A program made the position numbers and the translations under genes. The notes under the pieces were generated by a model. That model was not told the origin of the DNA and made no database searches. It saw only the letters and a list, made by a program, of their open reading frames with translations. From positions 25,001-89,000 of the forward strand of contig JAHBMJ010000443.1 of NCBI GenBank assembly GCA_018398765.1: a DNA stretch of 64,000 nucleotides, written 5' to 3'. Every line of letters begins with the position of its first letter. The first letter of the stretch is position 1. Below, piece after piece: positions 11,812 through 25,647 of the stretch. The DNA is from Chromera velia. Its lineage: Eukaryota; Sar; Chromeraceae.

Positions 11812-13985
11812 TTGTTTAGACCCATGCACATAGCAAGCCTTCTTACCAAGCTCTTTGCCCTGCTTATGGATTATCGTTTCCGTCTGAGAACGAGGATCGA
11901 TGACAGACAGATAGGCTTTAGGAAAGGGGTCGGAACTAGAGAGGCGATTCATGTTTTGTTTACTTTATCTAAAACTGTAAGAAACAAGAAGAGACCGTTG
12001 TTTGCTTCCTTTGTGGACTTCAGTAAGGCATTTGATAAAGTAGACAGGAAAAAACTGATAGACAGGCTTAAGGATTCGAAGAAGGGCTGGGGGAGGGGGA
12101 CATTCGAATGATTCATGCGATGCATGTCAAAGTAATGGGGAAGATTGAGGGCGTGGACAATATGTTTGAGGAAGGAACAGGAGTCAAACAAGGGGACCCA
12201 CTCTCTCCTCTCCTCTTTTTTCTCTTTATCAATAATATCTATACCTCCATTAGCCTTCAATGCAGGAAGCTCCGGCAAGAGGAACGACCAAACCTTCCCG
12301 AGGAAGCGAGTACCCGATGGAGGGGGGAGTTAGAGGCTTAGCCCAGATCGAGCCTTAAACTCCTCCCCCCCAGACAAATCTCCGATAGAAGTGAGGTTAG
12401 GAGACCTACTGCTGGAGAGCATTGGATATGCTGATGACCTTGTCATCTTCGGACACTCCTCCCAAGACCTCCAGAAGAGGATTGATCGGTTGGCTACCTA
12501 TTATGATAAGTGGGGGCTGACGGTGAATCTAAAGAAGACAAAGATGATGAGATTGATAGGTAGAGGGGGGGTAGATAAAATTCGTTTCAAGGGTCGGACG
12601 GTCGAGTAGGTGGAGAGTTACAGATATCTTGGCTGTCAGGTTTTTTCTAATACAAACCCCTGCAAGTCTGTAACCGCCAGACTTGAAGCCACAGAAAGGG
12701 GAGTTAGGGGGGCTATGGGTCTGTGTGCATCAATAGGTATGCTCTCCCCCCACAGTTGCATATCCCTTTTCAAGGGGATGTGGGAGCCCGCCGCCACCTA
12801 TTCCAGATCTCTTGAAGCTCTCCCCATTCAAGAATCTGACATCCAATGCTTAGACTCCCTCCAGCTTCGTTTTATGCATTAGTCTCTCCGTCTGCCCTGG
12901 AATTCTTTTGTGTTTCCCACTTTTACAGCCGTTGGGCTGAGGCCCATGAGAGAGATTCTCAGTATTAAAGTGGGGGGGTATTTGAGAAGTCTCTCCCTTG
13001 CTCGATTGGCTTTGCCTCAAGCATTGTGGGCATGCCACAGGAGGGGGGAGTTAAGGGCGTGGTCGGGGTCTGCAAAGAAGCTTGTGCAACCCATCAGTCC
13101 TGCCTTCCTAGAAGGTGAACCAGATGAGGTCGATTTCAGAACATCAGATAACAAGCTGAGAAGGGGAGTGAAAAACAGAGAGGTGAACGAATGGATGGGG
13201 GACTGGGTAAACCCGGGCTATCCCGGTCTCTATTACAGAAAGGAGAGGGGGGAGGCAGGGGAGACAAGGAATGCATGGGAGCATGTCTTTCCCTCCGTTT
13301 GTTTGCCTGACCGAATATTAGAAGGAGAATAGTAGCAGCCAACGTTTTGTAAAATTGGTTTTCGGAAGCTTGGTGGAGGGGAGGGAGGGCTCATAATCTG
13401 CCTCAGCGGAACCTCTCCCCAAGCAGCTTTTGTCTTCCCCCAGGGCAGTTTTCCGCCCTTTGTTGTGCGCCATTGTTGGAGGGGGGGCAAACCATGGGGG
13501 GAGGGTTGAATCAATTTGCAAAGCCTGTGAAGAGAAAAGTTTAGAGAAATTGATTGACGATCCGATTTATTGTCTGACAACTTGTGTCCGAACGGAGGGG
13601 CCGCAGGGGAGACTGAGTGATCTCTGGTATAGGCGACTGGAGCGTATGTCAATAGAAAAACTGTATGAGCATGAAGAGAGATAGGAAGCCCGAGGGGGTA
13701 GGGGGGTAGGGCAGGCCGAGGAGCGGGTAAGGCGGTACTTCTCGCTTCTTCTTCAGAGGGACGCCCAAAAGGCCAGTGCCCTCATTGCTGTATGCCTAGG
13801 ACCGGACTGATCGATCCTGGGGAGCAGAGTTCTGCTAGCTAGTAGTCCTAAAGTTCGGCCGCTTTAGGTGAGCATTCGCTAGCGTGCTCCTAGCTTGCAA
13901 TATGACATGAATGTTGACAGACTGCCCTTTGTTATTGGAACACGATGGCTGGCGGGTTAAGTCACCTCATCATCATCATCAGGTG
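11812..13985 (+). mobile_element. Degenerate non-LTR (LINE) retrotransposon, reverse transcriptase region
   Basis: Broken reverse transcriptase ORF of a LINE. Visible blocks in order: FVDFSKAFDKV (motif A, about 12010), GVKQGDPLSPLLF (motif B, about 12190) and YADDLVIF (motif C with the catalytic YADD, about 12430), followed by the thumb region with YRYLGCQVF (about 12620) and C-terminal blocks to 13684. It carries at least one frameshift near 12080, a frame change between about 12300 and 12391, and in-frame stops at 12607 and 12880, so it is not autonomous. No endonuclease or ORF1 was recognised upstream. The 3' end seems to finish with a short (ATC)n tract near 13970-13982, a common LINE tail. 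Confidence 0.85.
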
Positions 13986-16103
13986 TTGCACAACTGTTGC
14001 TTAGCTGTTGCAAGAAAAAAAAAAAAGAATAATTAAAGCTAATTCTGGTTTACCTTTTTTTTTTGTTGCTGTAATATACGCCTTGAAGATTCTTTAGCCA
14101 AAGGAACTGAGTCTTTGAATCACTAAATATTTAAAGCCTTAATCAGTTAATTATCGCTAGCTTTCCCTCTCACCTTCCAGTATGTAACTATATATTTAAA
14201 GACCCTAAAATTTTGGCGCCCTTCCCCTACCCTCCCCCTGATTTCCAAGTAAATCTTCAAACATCTCTAACAATTTTTGGGGATAGAATATGATTAAATA
14301 AAGCTTAGAAACATAATTGGGATGCTTAGTTTCACTAGTAGCGCTACAGATCGAACATCCTAGTAATTTATAGATTGAACATAAGGAAGGTGCTCCAAAT
14401 GTCAGGTTTGGATATCCCAACCCATTTTGGAGAGATCCAAAGGCTAGACTAAAGCTCCAATCCATCTCCTTCATATTAGGGTACATAATCGAACTAGTAA
14501 TCGAATATGTTGAATCAAAAAAGACTTTTAATTCATTCATTTTGAATTAATTATTTAAATATGCACTGGCACGCTTGCAGGTCGATCGAAAAGATTACAT
14601 GATGCATGCACAATGTAATTAAAAGCTTGCTCCGCCACACTGAAGTATGTGGCGGCAACGGAAAAGGTGAAGTGCTTTGCGTGTGGTGTGTGTGTATATG
14701 ACGGATGTGTGAATGTACTATTTCACTTCCATTTACTTTTTTCGTTTAGTTTTTGTTTCATTTTCGAATCTGTTTTTTTTTTTTCTTTTTCCTGATCGAT
14801 CCGTGGCAAAATACATCTAAAGACATGAAGTCAATTGTTGGAATCATGGAATGGTTTCAGTTGGAGAGAAAAATTAGGGTTGATGAATTTTACGTCCAAG
14901 GACGCAGGTAGAAACTGGCTACAAGACAAGAAGTGGAGAGGGGAGCAGATAGAGGACGCTGTTTTATCGCCAGAATATGCCACGACCAGGGAGGGTTTGT
15001 ACTTTGAGGCACTCAGCCCGTCCGCTCGTCTGTCAGGTCTCCTTTGGGCCTTCTGAAGAGGAGACGGGTTGAGCCGATAAATACCTCTTTCTCTTTTTTG
15101 TTTTGTCTCCCCCCGGCTAACAATGTACTCCTGTCAGTTGAGTCTTGTCTCTGTCGACGATCGCTTTTCTTTTCCCCCATGCCCCCGTGATTCTCTGTTC
15201 GATCTGATTGATCTGCCTAGATTCACTCACTCGCCCTCCGTCTCTTGATCTCACACGATTCTCACACAAAGCATGCAAGCAGAGATTATGATGATCAAAT
15301 GTACCTCCAGGCTTCACTCGTCCTTTTCAAATTTGTCTCTCTTGTTCTTTGTTCTCTCTTTCACGGTGAAGAGAGAAGAAAGAGAAGAGCGAAAGGCAAG
15401 ACGAGCACGAATGGACTCTACAAGTGCCTTGGAGGGAGGGAGAGAAGGCAGACAGTAAAGACGAAGGAAGGGAAAAGGGAAGAGAGAAAAGAGGAAATGA
15501 CAGAGAACAAGGCATGAAATGCTCATGCAAGAGAGAAGACCGTTCTCACACTTCTTTCATTCTTCTTGATCATTTGCGGATATGAGTAAGAGACTCTTAT
15601 TTTTTTTCACACTTTGCTGAGTTGCCACAGGTGAGGTATGAAATTTCCGCCTTCAGTCGACCAATGCTGTCTGGTCCCAGTCTGTCCCCCTCTCCTGCAC
15701 GCTCTTTCAACCTTCCACCTGGAGAGAGAGAGTGAACGAGCAAAAGAGCGAGTAAGAAGAAAGAAACCAAGCAAAACAGAGAGGACGATATGAGGCGCCT
15801 CTGCCATCAACCAGACAACAACCAGACAGCAGCTACAGAGAGAGGGTTCCAGGGAGATGTCATCTTTCCCTCAGATGCGGGGAGCAAGCTCGCCGAGGAA
15901 CTGCAAACACAAACCAGAGAAAAGGAAAACAGAACAAAGTATCACAAAAGGGCTCATGGAGCACCAAAAATGAAAACACAATACCACACATAGGTGAATT
16001 GTTGCTATCTGCCCGCGCAAGCGACGAAAGATCGAAAAGAGTAGACGACAGCGGTCTTTCAGACTTGCACCCATCACACAAAAACTCTGAACACAGAAGC
16101 AGC
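13986..16103. other. Gene-free stretch between LINE copy and EF-hand gene
   Basis: AT-rich sequence to about 14800 holds another copy of repeat modules seen near 9.8 and 10.9 kb (about 14040-14065 and 14207-14420). From 15.1 to 16.1 kb it becomes purine/pyrimidine-rich low complexity. I see no supported gene; part should be the 3' UTR of the minus-strand EF-hand gene. Confidence 0.45.
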
Positions 16104-16640
16104 CTAAGACAAAAAAGCCCCGTCCTGTCCCCTCAAGATTACTCGCCCGACCTGTCCGTAAGTGACACCCCTGCAGAGAGCGGACTTCCCTCCCAGCCCG
16201 TCGAATCGAACGAAGATTCCCCGAATGTCCGCGTTGCTCGCACGGACTCCGTAGGCCCACAGGAGGTCACGAAGCTCGTCACCGCTCACATATCCGTCTC
16301 CGTCGCTGCACAGACACAATCACGTCGTTTGACAATGGTTAATCCTGCACAATGCCAATCTGTGTTGGTGAGATGTGATAACCTCAGCTTGATGAAAGGT
16401 TTCATGAGCGGGAGAGAAAAAGACTGGGGGTGAAGGAAGTACGAGGAGAAATCAAGACGTCACTGGGGCGCCTACTCCCAACAGGCGTCAATCGAAAGAC
16501 CGGAGAGGAACAGCCACCAAAAAGACCGATGTTATTCAAACACACGAACCAGCCCACTGACCGGTCTGCGAGCACGTAGGCCTCATACATGTCGACGCCG
16601 ATGAAGGCTCTCTTCAGTTCGGCAGCCTGTCGCTCAACCT

Positions 16641-16719
<79 letters not shown>

Positions 16720-17688
16720 CAAGGGAGACGTGGAAGTGAGATTTCGTACGAAAAACGGAACTCGCTTCAAATTCCCCCTCCACTTTGAGGGCAAGAGCAT
16801 TTCTCCTCTCCGTACCCCACTTCAAGATCACCTGTCCGTGGACAGAAAAGAGAGAAGCAAACACGTACTTTCATCTGACAACCGCAAGAGACAGCTAGCC
16901 GCCCTGACTCATGCACTCACTCACCTCCAGGAGGCCATCAAGGACCCTTCCGATGAGGAGCTTGGTGGTCTCCGTGAGTGAGTCGAGGATGTCGGCAGGC
17001 AGGGCGGTGGCTCTGACGGGAACTCTGGATGTCAGCAGGTCGGCATAGGAAGGATCCAGGGGGGTCAGGGCGTCTGCCACGTCGGTGTAACGGAGACGGC
17101 CGTCCCCAACACGGGAGAATCTGCATAAAGAACAAGAGGAACACAAACACACCCAATACACAAAACCGCACAGCAAGGCAAGCAGCAGAAGCTAGGGGAG
17201 CACCTGCACGCCCGTCTTCTTCTGGCTTGTGACGACGTTGCCTGCCTACGTCTCAACTATCTTCGGCACATTCCATATCTCATTTCAAGACGCAGTTCAG
17301 ATTGGAAAGACCTTTCCATCAAGAGATCTTCTGCTTAATTGTTTTTTGTATCCAACATTCCTTCCTGCATGATTGTAATCGATTTCCCACCCACGCACAA
17401 ACAAACCTCTTGACAAGGGAGTCCAGATAAGGGCTGTCAGGGTAGACTCCGAAGAGTCTGAAGGCGATCTTCATCTCCCATGAGGAGGCGAAACCTTTGT
17501 GGTCTTCGTCGCAGAGACGGAAGAAGTCGAGGAGACAGAAGTCGGGTCTCATGGCGAGGTCGGACTTGAGCCTCTCGACCTCTCTGTTCAGAATCATCTG
17601 CTCCTTGAAAGCAGTGGCGACCTGGAAGGATTCAACCAAAAGAAGGGTGGTGAAGAAAAGATCAAATGCTGATAAAGCAAAATAAAAC

Positions 17689-17719
<31 letters not shown>

Positions 17720-20700
17720 GCAACCCAGAATCACTGTGAGACAGTGCACCCCCTCGAGTATCTCCCTCCTCACCTTCCTCTCGACTGGGAGCAGCATGCT
17801 GGTGGTGGTCATGGGTCTGGGGGACCTGGGGAAGGTGGCCAGGTGGCGGTCGTACTCGCAAGTGGCCAGAGGGCTGGAGGGTCTGTAGGCAGATCGGATG
17901 GTGTCTGTGATGTCTCTGCGGGGAGACTGGGGGGCGCCGAGGCCGATCTCGAGGGGAGCCCCGGAGGCGGCGCGGGCAGAGACTCTCTCACTCCACCTGG
18001 GAGAGCCTCCAGGTCTCACCAGAGAGGGAGTAGAGGTGGGTCGGGGGAGCTGCAGGGAACAGAGAAGAGAAAGGAGGAGAGGCATGTGCGGACGGAGACT
18101 TACTAGCAGGAAGATAGACAGTCCCGTGAAACCATTTGGCTCGCTCATTCGCCTTGTCAAATAATCTATTCATTCCGGAAACTGGGAGGATTGATTGATT
18201 GGTAGGGCCGCTGGCAGAAAAACTGATAGCCGGATGCCGACAGCATGTCAGGAAAGGTGGAGAGCAAGCAGAAAAGGAACTGACGAATGGAATCTATAAA
18301 TGATTGACGCACGCTCTAAAGCACCTTTGCTCGCTCCACTTGGATGGAGAGAAATAGACTTCAAGAAATGGAGGGTCACAAGAAGCATCAAGAAAAAAAA
18401 AAAAGAAAAGAGAGAAGGAGAAAAGAAGGCTGACAGACTCACAGTGACGGTCCTCAGAGGAGGAGAGCTGCAAACAGAGAGAGTTTGAGGGAGGGAGGAA
18501 AAGGGGAAGAGAGACAGAGGAGGGATCATGAAGTCGAATCAGAAGAGAGAAACCATTTTCCCCTCTCTCTCTCTCTCTCTCTCTGAGAGATTGTGTGCAT
18601 CTGTCTGTGTGCGTTTCTCGTGGTCTCTTTCTTTGTATTGGCCGATTGTTGGAATGAAGTTCTATTGTCCGACGACCTCAAACAGTAGTCGTGCATTAAC
18701 GCAACAACGCTGCTGCATCAAGAAACAAAAAGGCAAAAGAGCCATAACAGAACGACCTCCGAATGAAGCCTGCCTGGAGCAACGATGGCGTTCTGTCATG
18801 ACGGAATTTGGCAGATTGACATGGAAGGAAGGTTGATTCTGCATGAAGGGAACCTCTTTGACGCCCTGACGTCATTGTGCTCACACAGATATTGAAGGGA
18901 CTCACGAGAGGATGGAGCGGGCAGCTCTGGGGGAGTAGGTGGTGGAGGCGTCAGCCAGGGACCTGCAGTCAGTCAGTGATGCATTCGAATGATCAAGCAC
19001 CCCCCTCTCTCCAGTCTCTTTCAAAGTACTGCACGGGGAAAAGAAGGGAAAATAAGGGCCTGTAAAAGAGAAAACACACATATGAAAGCAAGGAAGAACG
19101 ACAACTTTCAAAAGAGGACGGGGAAGTGAGAATGCATTTGTATGGCTTGTACACACACAGATAGATAAAAGGGCCACAGAGAGCGCGAGAAAGAGAGAAA
19201 GAGAGAGAGAGAGAAAGAGGCCAGAACTGACGGAGAGATCTTCAGAGGGGGGTCCTTGAATCCCTCCGGCATCACTGCCTGTCTATACTCGAAGTAGCTC
19301 AGCCGTCTGTCACCGTCCTTGTCGAATCTGCACGAGTACACGCAGCAAGAAAGACCCAGGGGCAGGCACCAAATCAATATCTTGTACAGAAAAGATAGGA
19401 AGGGAATGTACACTGAAATCAAGACACAAAGAAAGATCAATGCCACCCTTCGTCTCCCTTTAATTCAAGAAATGGTGCACAGCCTCTGAACGTGTCCTCG
19501 TGAGACATTTTCGACCCCCAGAGCTTCTGCTGTCGGTTAACTATTGGCAGGTCTCGAAGTAGCCAAGCAGGCAGGTGGGCAGGCAGAGAGAAAGAGAAAA
19601 AGCCGTGGAGGCCTGCGGCAGGCAGACCTTCTGAGGATTCCCTTGAGGTCTGTGGAGAGGACGCCTGCAATGCGGCGGCTGAATGCCTCGGTGAGTCCCC
19701 CAGGGGTGAGGTACCCCTCGTTCCTTGAGTCCAGGAGACGGAAGCCGTCGAGCAGGTGGAAGTCGATGCGCGCAAACAGAGCGCGGCGCTTCAGCTCCAG
19801 GTGTCTATTGGTGTCGACCTCCTGTCTCAACAGTAGATTCAGGAAGTGCTGAGTTGTGTGGTTGGGGAGAGTGGACGTCAGGGCGTAACGAGAGCGCTCG
19901 CTGGCGAGGTTTCTCAGGGTAGGGTCCTGCAGAGAGAGACAAGAGAAGGGAGATTTGACGATGTGAGCAAAAACAATACATGATTTTGCATCGTATGCAT
20001 CTCGTATATGTCGGTATGGAAACCTGCCAAGAGGGACAGTGAAAAGGAACATTCGACTCTGCCTGTGAGGAAATGCCTACTCGGAAGGGTGCTTTGACAG
20101 AGAATTTTGGAATATTTGTGCTTGTGACCCTTTCTCTGCTCGCAATTTGGTGACAAAAGAAGTACCGAGACCCGTGCTGCTTTGGGTCTGCCTGCATGGA
20201 CACATGTGGTGTGAGGAGGTGCGCCAGTGAAAACGAAGACAAGTAAGACTACCACTGACCGCGCAGAGAACGCCCTCCGCAAACCTGCAGACAGGCACAG
20301 CAGAAGACAGTGCAGAAATGCACTCTGATACAGACGAGCACAGGTACTTTGAGCAGAGTTGAAATGACGAAACTCGCCAAGACTGCGCCACGCACCAGCA
20401 ACATACATACATACACCAAGTGTCTGACCTACACCGAAACAAGCAACCACTGTCTTGCCTCACAGTCAGGCTTCTGTGTCTCGACTGACTCGTGGGGGGA
20501 GAGTCTGTCATCTCCGTCCTTGTCGAATGTTCTCACGAGAGCGAAAACGTCGGCATCAGACACATAGGGGTCGAACCTGGCCAGGAAGGTTGCCAGGTCA
20601 GTCGCTGCAGTCAGAAGAAACCAAGATGCAGTCGAAGCCGTGAGGGAAGCTATTCACAGAAAAGGCAGAGAGAAGAGCAAAGACGACAACACCGACCTGT

Positions 20701-20967
20701 GAGATACCCCTTCGAGTAGGTGTCCAGGTACCGGAAGGTTGCGTAGGGCTCGAAGGTCTCCTTGGCGCAAAGGCTGCGACGTGTCTTCTCCAACTGCACA
20801 GATGCATATATATATAGACGCACAGCGTGGAAGAGAAGATACGGAAAAGAACGGGGAGGGTCTAAGGAGGCTTCCGGAGTAAAGAGAGAAGCACGGACCT
20901 CGTACTCCTTGTCGGCCACGCAGGCGAAGAAGGAGAGGAGATCGGTCTCGGCGTCGAATGTCAACAT
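16104..20967 (-). CDS. Multi-EF-hand calcium-binding protein, 582 residues
   Basis: Predicted Ca2+-binding protein; cellular role unknown. Thirteen exons on the minus strand close in frame: 20967-20899, 20793-20697, 20604-20490, 20284-20260, 19926-19628, 19327-19232, 18962-18906, 18467-18443, 18049-17774, 17621-17407, 17120-16925, 16638-16562, 16305-16104 (TAG). Canonical EF loops: DKDGDDRLSPHE (third/fourth exon), DKDGDRRLSYFE (exon 6) and DRDGDGYVSGDE (split over the last two exons). Partner half-sites (YLDTYSKGYL, LLDSRNEGYL, LCDEDHKGF) and FSRVGDGRLRY are degenerate or lack acidic ligands. The middle (about residues 235-350) is Ser/Pro/Arg-rich. Two exons are only 25 nt. No signal peptide or membrane segment is seen. 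The EF-hand call is strong; a flagellar or cortical role would be a guess. Confidence 0.9.
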
Positions 20968-22107
20968 TGTGTAAGGTGGTCAAAGGAAAGATGAGATGCT
21001 CTTCCCAACTCTTTTCGAGCACGGCACTTCTCCTTGTTTGAGCCAGAGGGGTAAGAAACACTTCAAACAGAGAATTCAGGGTATGTTCAAGCACAAACGT
21101 TCGAAGCTTTGTACAACTTGGCGGCTTCCACGAGAACAGCACACAGCGACAGAGGCCCTTTATAATTGCTGTCCATATGCATCCATGCATGCATGCGCCT
21201 GCATGCATGAAGCAAAAAGCCGATCTCAAAAAAAAAGGAGGGAACTAAATTAAGATGGAATTTCGCGCTGAATGTCGCGCGCGCGGGAACATCTGCGGTA
21301 CCTTTTTTTGTCAACGCGTCGATTACACATGCATGTACGACCTGACGCTCAGTCTCGGACAGTGCCTGGCTCCTGTCAGAGCAGTCGATGAGCAGAATCG
21401 CTCCTAGTTTTTGAAAACTGGAAGAGAAAGACCATTTGGACAAATTAGGTTAGATTTAAGTTACGTATATATGGGGACAATGTCAGACGCGGTACTACTA
21501 TATGGCAGTAGGATGTGATAGACAGCAAACCGCAAATGATTACAAATATTCAATTATAAACTAGGTTAGATCCACCTCTCATATATGGGAACGCGGCACA
21601 CATGAAAAAACCCTCAATCATCAATTATAAACGATCATGCACTCGCAAACTATTCTTCACACATGCAGAATCCAACTGCGTTTAACTTAAATTTAATATT
21701 TTTTTTTTTAAAGATGGAAAATGGATTATTGAAAATTAAATTAAAAAATCAAAAATCCACTAGACAAACGTCTACCACTTACTCAACAATTAATTGGAAT
21801 TTAAATAATAAGTGTCTAATATATATGCTTCTAGATTCCTAATAATTCTTAGCTAAATTCAAGCTAACTAGCTTTTAGTATACTTTTATATGAATCTTAA
21901 ATTCAAGTTTAAGTTCTATATAACATCATATTTTTTCATAATATATACCTAGATATATATATCACTATTAAAAACCTATTAAATACTATAAACTCTTCAA
22001 TTTTTTATTGAACACATCTAAATGGTTCAAAAATTTGAGAAAACTTTTTAACTTTCTCCTGTTAGGATTGAATGGCAATGAGACTCGGACATGACCAATG
22101 ATACACA

Positions 22108-22160
<53 letters not shown>

Positions 22161-22170
22161 TGTAGACACA

Positions 22171-22244
<74 letters not shown>

Positions 22245-22814
22245 CACACACGCTCATACATACTCATACGCACTCATGCATACACGCACATACGCATATA
22301 CTCACACACACCCCACCCCAGTGCCCCCCACCCCCCCCAAACACACAAATACATACGCACACATACTAACGTGCAAACACACAAACGCACAGACACTCAA
22401 ACACAGAAACACATATGTTCATCATGATACGAAAAGGCGCATGCAACCTCTCAAGGTGTTCTTCAAAGCTTGCTTCAGAGTTCTCTGCGACTGAGTCACT
22501 TCTTACTTTTCTCTTCTTTTTTTTTTTCAAACGGCCCATCACTGCAGAAGGAAAGCACGCTCAAAACTTCAGCCAAAGGACTTCACAAGGGATTTTGAAC
22601 GAGAGTTGGAAAGGCTACGTCGGTGTGTTTTAGCGACGTAGAGTGAACCATAGTTGAAGAGCAAGAATGCACACGGAAAGTCTGCGCCTGACAACATTAA
22701 TTTCAAGTTGGCCTCTGTACACCTTTCCAGGGAAGATGATATCGGCATGCAGGCTTCGCTACTCGAACCCCTTTTGAGTCCAACAATTTCAATCATGATT
22801 TCTTTGAAATTCTC
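20968..22814. other. Gene-free spacer with AT-rich island and dinucleotide repeats
   Basis: Contains an AT-rich island (about 21440-22050), (AC)n and (GA)n tracts (22103-22240), and a short open stretch on the minus strand at about 21300-21430 that could not be linked to a gene. It should hold the 5' flank of the EF-hand gene and the 3' flank of the membrane-protein gene. Confidence 0.5.
22103..22250. repeat. (AC)n and (GA)n microsatellites
   Basis: Alternating AC and GA dinucleotide runs, intergenic. Open frames across it (poly Thr-His, Arg-Glu, Val-Cys) are repeat artefacts. Confidence 0.95.
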
Positions 22815-23322
22815 TCAAATACATGCGCAGAGCATGTAACGATTGGGCGCCCAAGAAGAACAGTGGGGGCACACCATTGTGCACTGGTGTGACGCTGGGG
22901 CTCCCTGTTCTCGCCAACAAGTATCTGCGTCAGTGTCCACCTGTGGTGACGCTCCTCGAGGAGAACCCCCGATACCATTTCGATTGAAGCTAATCGAACG
23001 AGAAGTCCCCTCAGCGTAGGCCAAGTTTTGGTTCGCGTTGGCTGCGGCTGTTTCACACATCGTTCTGCTGTTGATGGTCTGCCTCGAAAAACTGCTGCAT
23101 GATCTGTTGGCGTTCGCACAGGCCGTGTTGCAGTTGGCCACTGTGAGCTTCGACCATATCCACGCAACTGCATGCATGGATGGATCCAGCAGGCAGGCAG
23201 GCATCGGACCGCAAAGAAGGAAAAAAATCAGAGGCTGAATTGTGTGGGGCTGGTGGTGAGTGTGCGTATGCACACGTGTGTGTATGTGTGAGTGAGTGAG
23301 TGAATGTGAGTGCGCGTTTCTC

Positions 23323-23381
<59 letters not shown>

Positions 23382-23388
23382 ATCTGTT

Positions 23389-23420
<32 letters not shown>

Positions 23421-23460
23421 CCTCTCTGTCTCTCTCTCTCTGCCTGCCTGCCTGCCTGCC

Positions 23461-23492
<32 letters not shown>

Positions 23493-23656
23493 GGTCTGTC
23501 TGTCTCTCGATCTGCCTATCTATCTCCGTTGCAAATCTGTGTGTGTTCATGCGTATGTGTACGAATACGTGGCTGTGTGAGCATGCGAGCAATTTGTAGT
23601 GTGTGAGTGCGTATGTTTGTAGTGTGTGAGTGCGTATGTTTGTAGTGTGTGAGTAC

Positions 23657-23697
<41 letters not shown>

Positions 23698-24795
23698 TGG
23701 GGGTGGGTGGGTGATATCGTCTGTTTGGGTTATGCATGTTGTGAGTGGGCGTGTGTATGTCCTGTGTATGTCTGTGTGCATGTCGTAGCTCGGAAGCAAA
23801 GACGTTCAGTGACAGCATACTGACCTCCGCCCGTGGTCCTTCCAAGCTTGCGCACGGTTGTGGTGGTGGTAGTAGTAGTCGTTGTGGTAGTGGTAGTGGT
23901 GGTGGTAGTAGTAGTCGTAGTGGTTGTGGTCGTGGTTGTTGTTGTTGTGGTGGTGGTAGTAGTACTGGTGGTAGTGGTGGTAGTGGTGGTAGTGGTTGTG
24001 GTGGTGGTGGTGGTGGTGGTAGTAGTAGTAGTGGTTGTGGTAGTGGTAGGGGTAGTGGTTGTGGTTGTGGTGGCGACTGTGGTGCTGCTCTGATTCTCCT
24101 CGTCGGACGGGCGGCTGATTGCGGTGGGGGTCTCAACAGTTCCCCAAAGCTTTTGCTTCTCTTCCTGGGCCTCTGCAATATCTGTAGTATCACCTTCCTG
24201 CCTCTGCCGAATACCTCTGAGGAGGAAAAATCCCAAAGAAAAACCCCCAGAAACAAAACTGCTTTCTGCATTGTCCCACAGCGCGCTGTAAGTAGTCTCG
24301 TCACCCCCCTCCATCCATGCATTCTGTTCATTTCCTGCCTGATATAAGAGGGACCAAACTTGGTCGGTAGACTTTGTGTCATCTGTCTCTAAAGTCACAT
24401 CCACCCACAGACTCTCCATCCCTCCCGCCGCACTCTGCAACGCCCTCCCCCACATATCACCCCTCTGCGTCTCTGATGCGCTTGTTGAATCGGCTTCCTG
24501 TTTACTTGTCGTTGTCAACAGCCTTCTGAAGTCTGCTGATGGGGAGTCTGCAAGTCGAGCACGCACTTCTGAGAGCTTCTCCACGCCACTGAGCGCCAAA
24601 AACCTCTTCATTGCCTCGGCACTGAGAGAGATGAGGGCTTCCATATCGGCCGTCCCCGAGAGCCTTCGTCCACCCGAGCCAGAGTGCTGCACGCCAACTT
24701 CCACTCGGGCTTCAGTGGCTGTCAGGGGAAAATTTTGAGGGGAAAGCAAGTACCTGCAGGAGCGCAAAGTCCCCAGCACAAAAGACCTGAGACGA

Positions 24796-24851
<56 letters not shown>

Positions 24852-24922
24852 TCTCTCTCTCTCTCGCTCGCTCTCTGTCTCCTCTCTCTCTCTCTCTCTC
24901 TCGCTTGCTCGCTCGCTCTCTG

Positions 24923-25011
<89 letters not shown>

Positions 25012-25015
25012 CGTG

Positions 25016-25066
<51 letters not shown>

Positions 25067-25615
25067 TGCTCGCTCGCTCCAGCAATCGATCGAGAGAGAA
25101 AACAAGTTGTTGAGTTCTTAGCAACACACACTAGGTTTTTAGGAGGAAGGCAAAGAAGATTTGTTTCAGTTTTGAGCACGCAGTTTCAAAAAGGCACACA
25201 GGGAGCGTTTCAATTCGATACAGTCCGTGTATCGCAATGGCGTCCTTCTCTGTAAAAGTCCAAATGCAAGTAGACTGCATGTCAGTGGCTCTTCGTGGGT
25301 ATCATATGCAGACGGGCATGCAGCCTGAACTTTCGCTGTCTCCAGGATGGGTTCTGAACATCGCTGTGCATACTCGACGAAGTCAACATTTCAAGTCCAT
25401 CGATCAACGCGCTGAGCTGCCACGATGCCCTCAGGCTGTCACCCATGTATGTGCTGCCAAATGCGTGCCACGTGTGACAATCAACATCGAGGTAGTGCTG
25501 TTCTTTCTGCTCGAGGGCAGTCAAGCCTTTAAAACTTGCTTCATACAGTCACTGCCATCATGCATGGTCTGTCTTCACATCAACAATCATGCCCTCGTGT
25601 AGGAAAGCATCGCAT

Positions 25616-25647
<32 letters not shown>

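Noticed and set aside
21290-21443. Minus-strand coding-like stretch (LLIDCSDRSQALSETERQ) that could be an upstream exon of the EF-hand gene.
   Set aside because: No acceptor between it and the ATG at 20967 gives a frame-consistent join, and the gene is complete without it.
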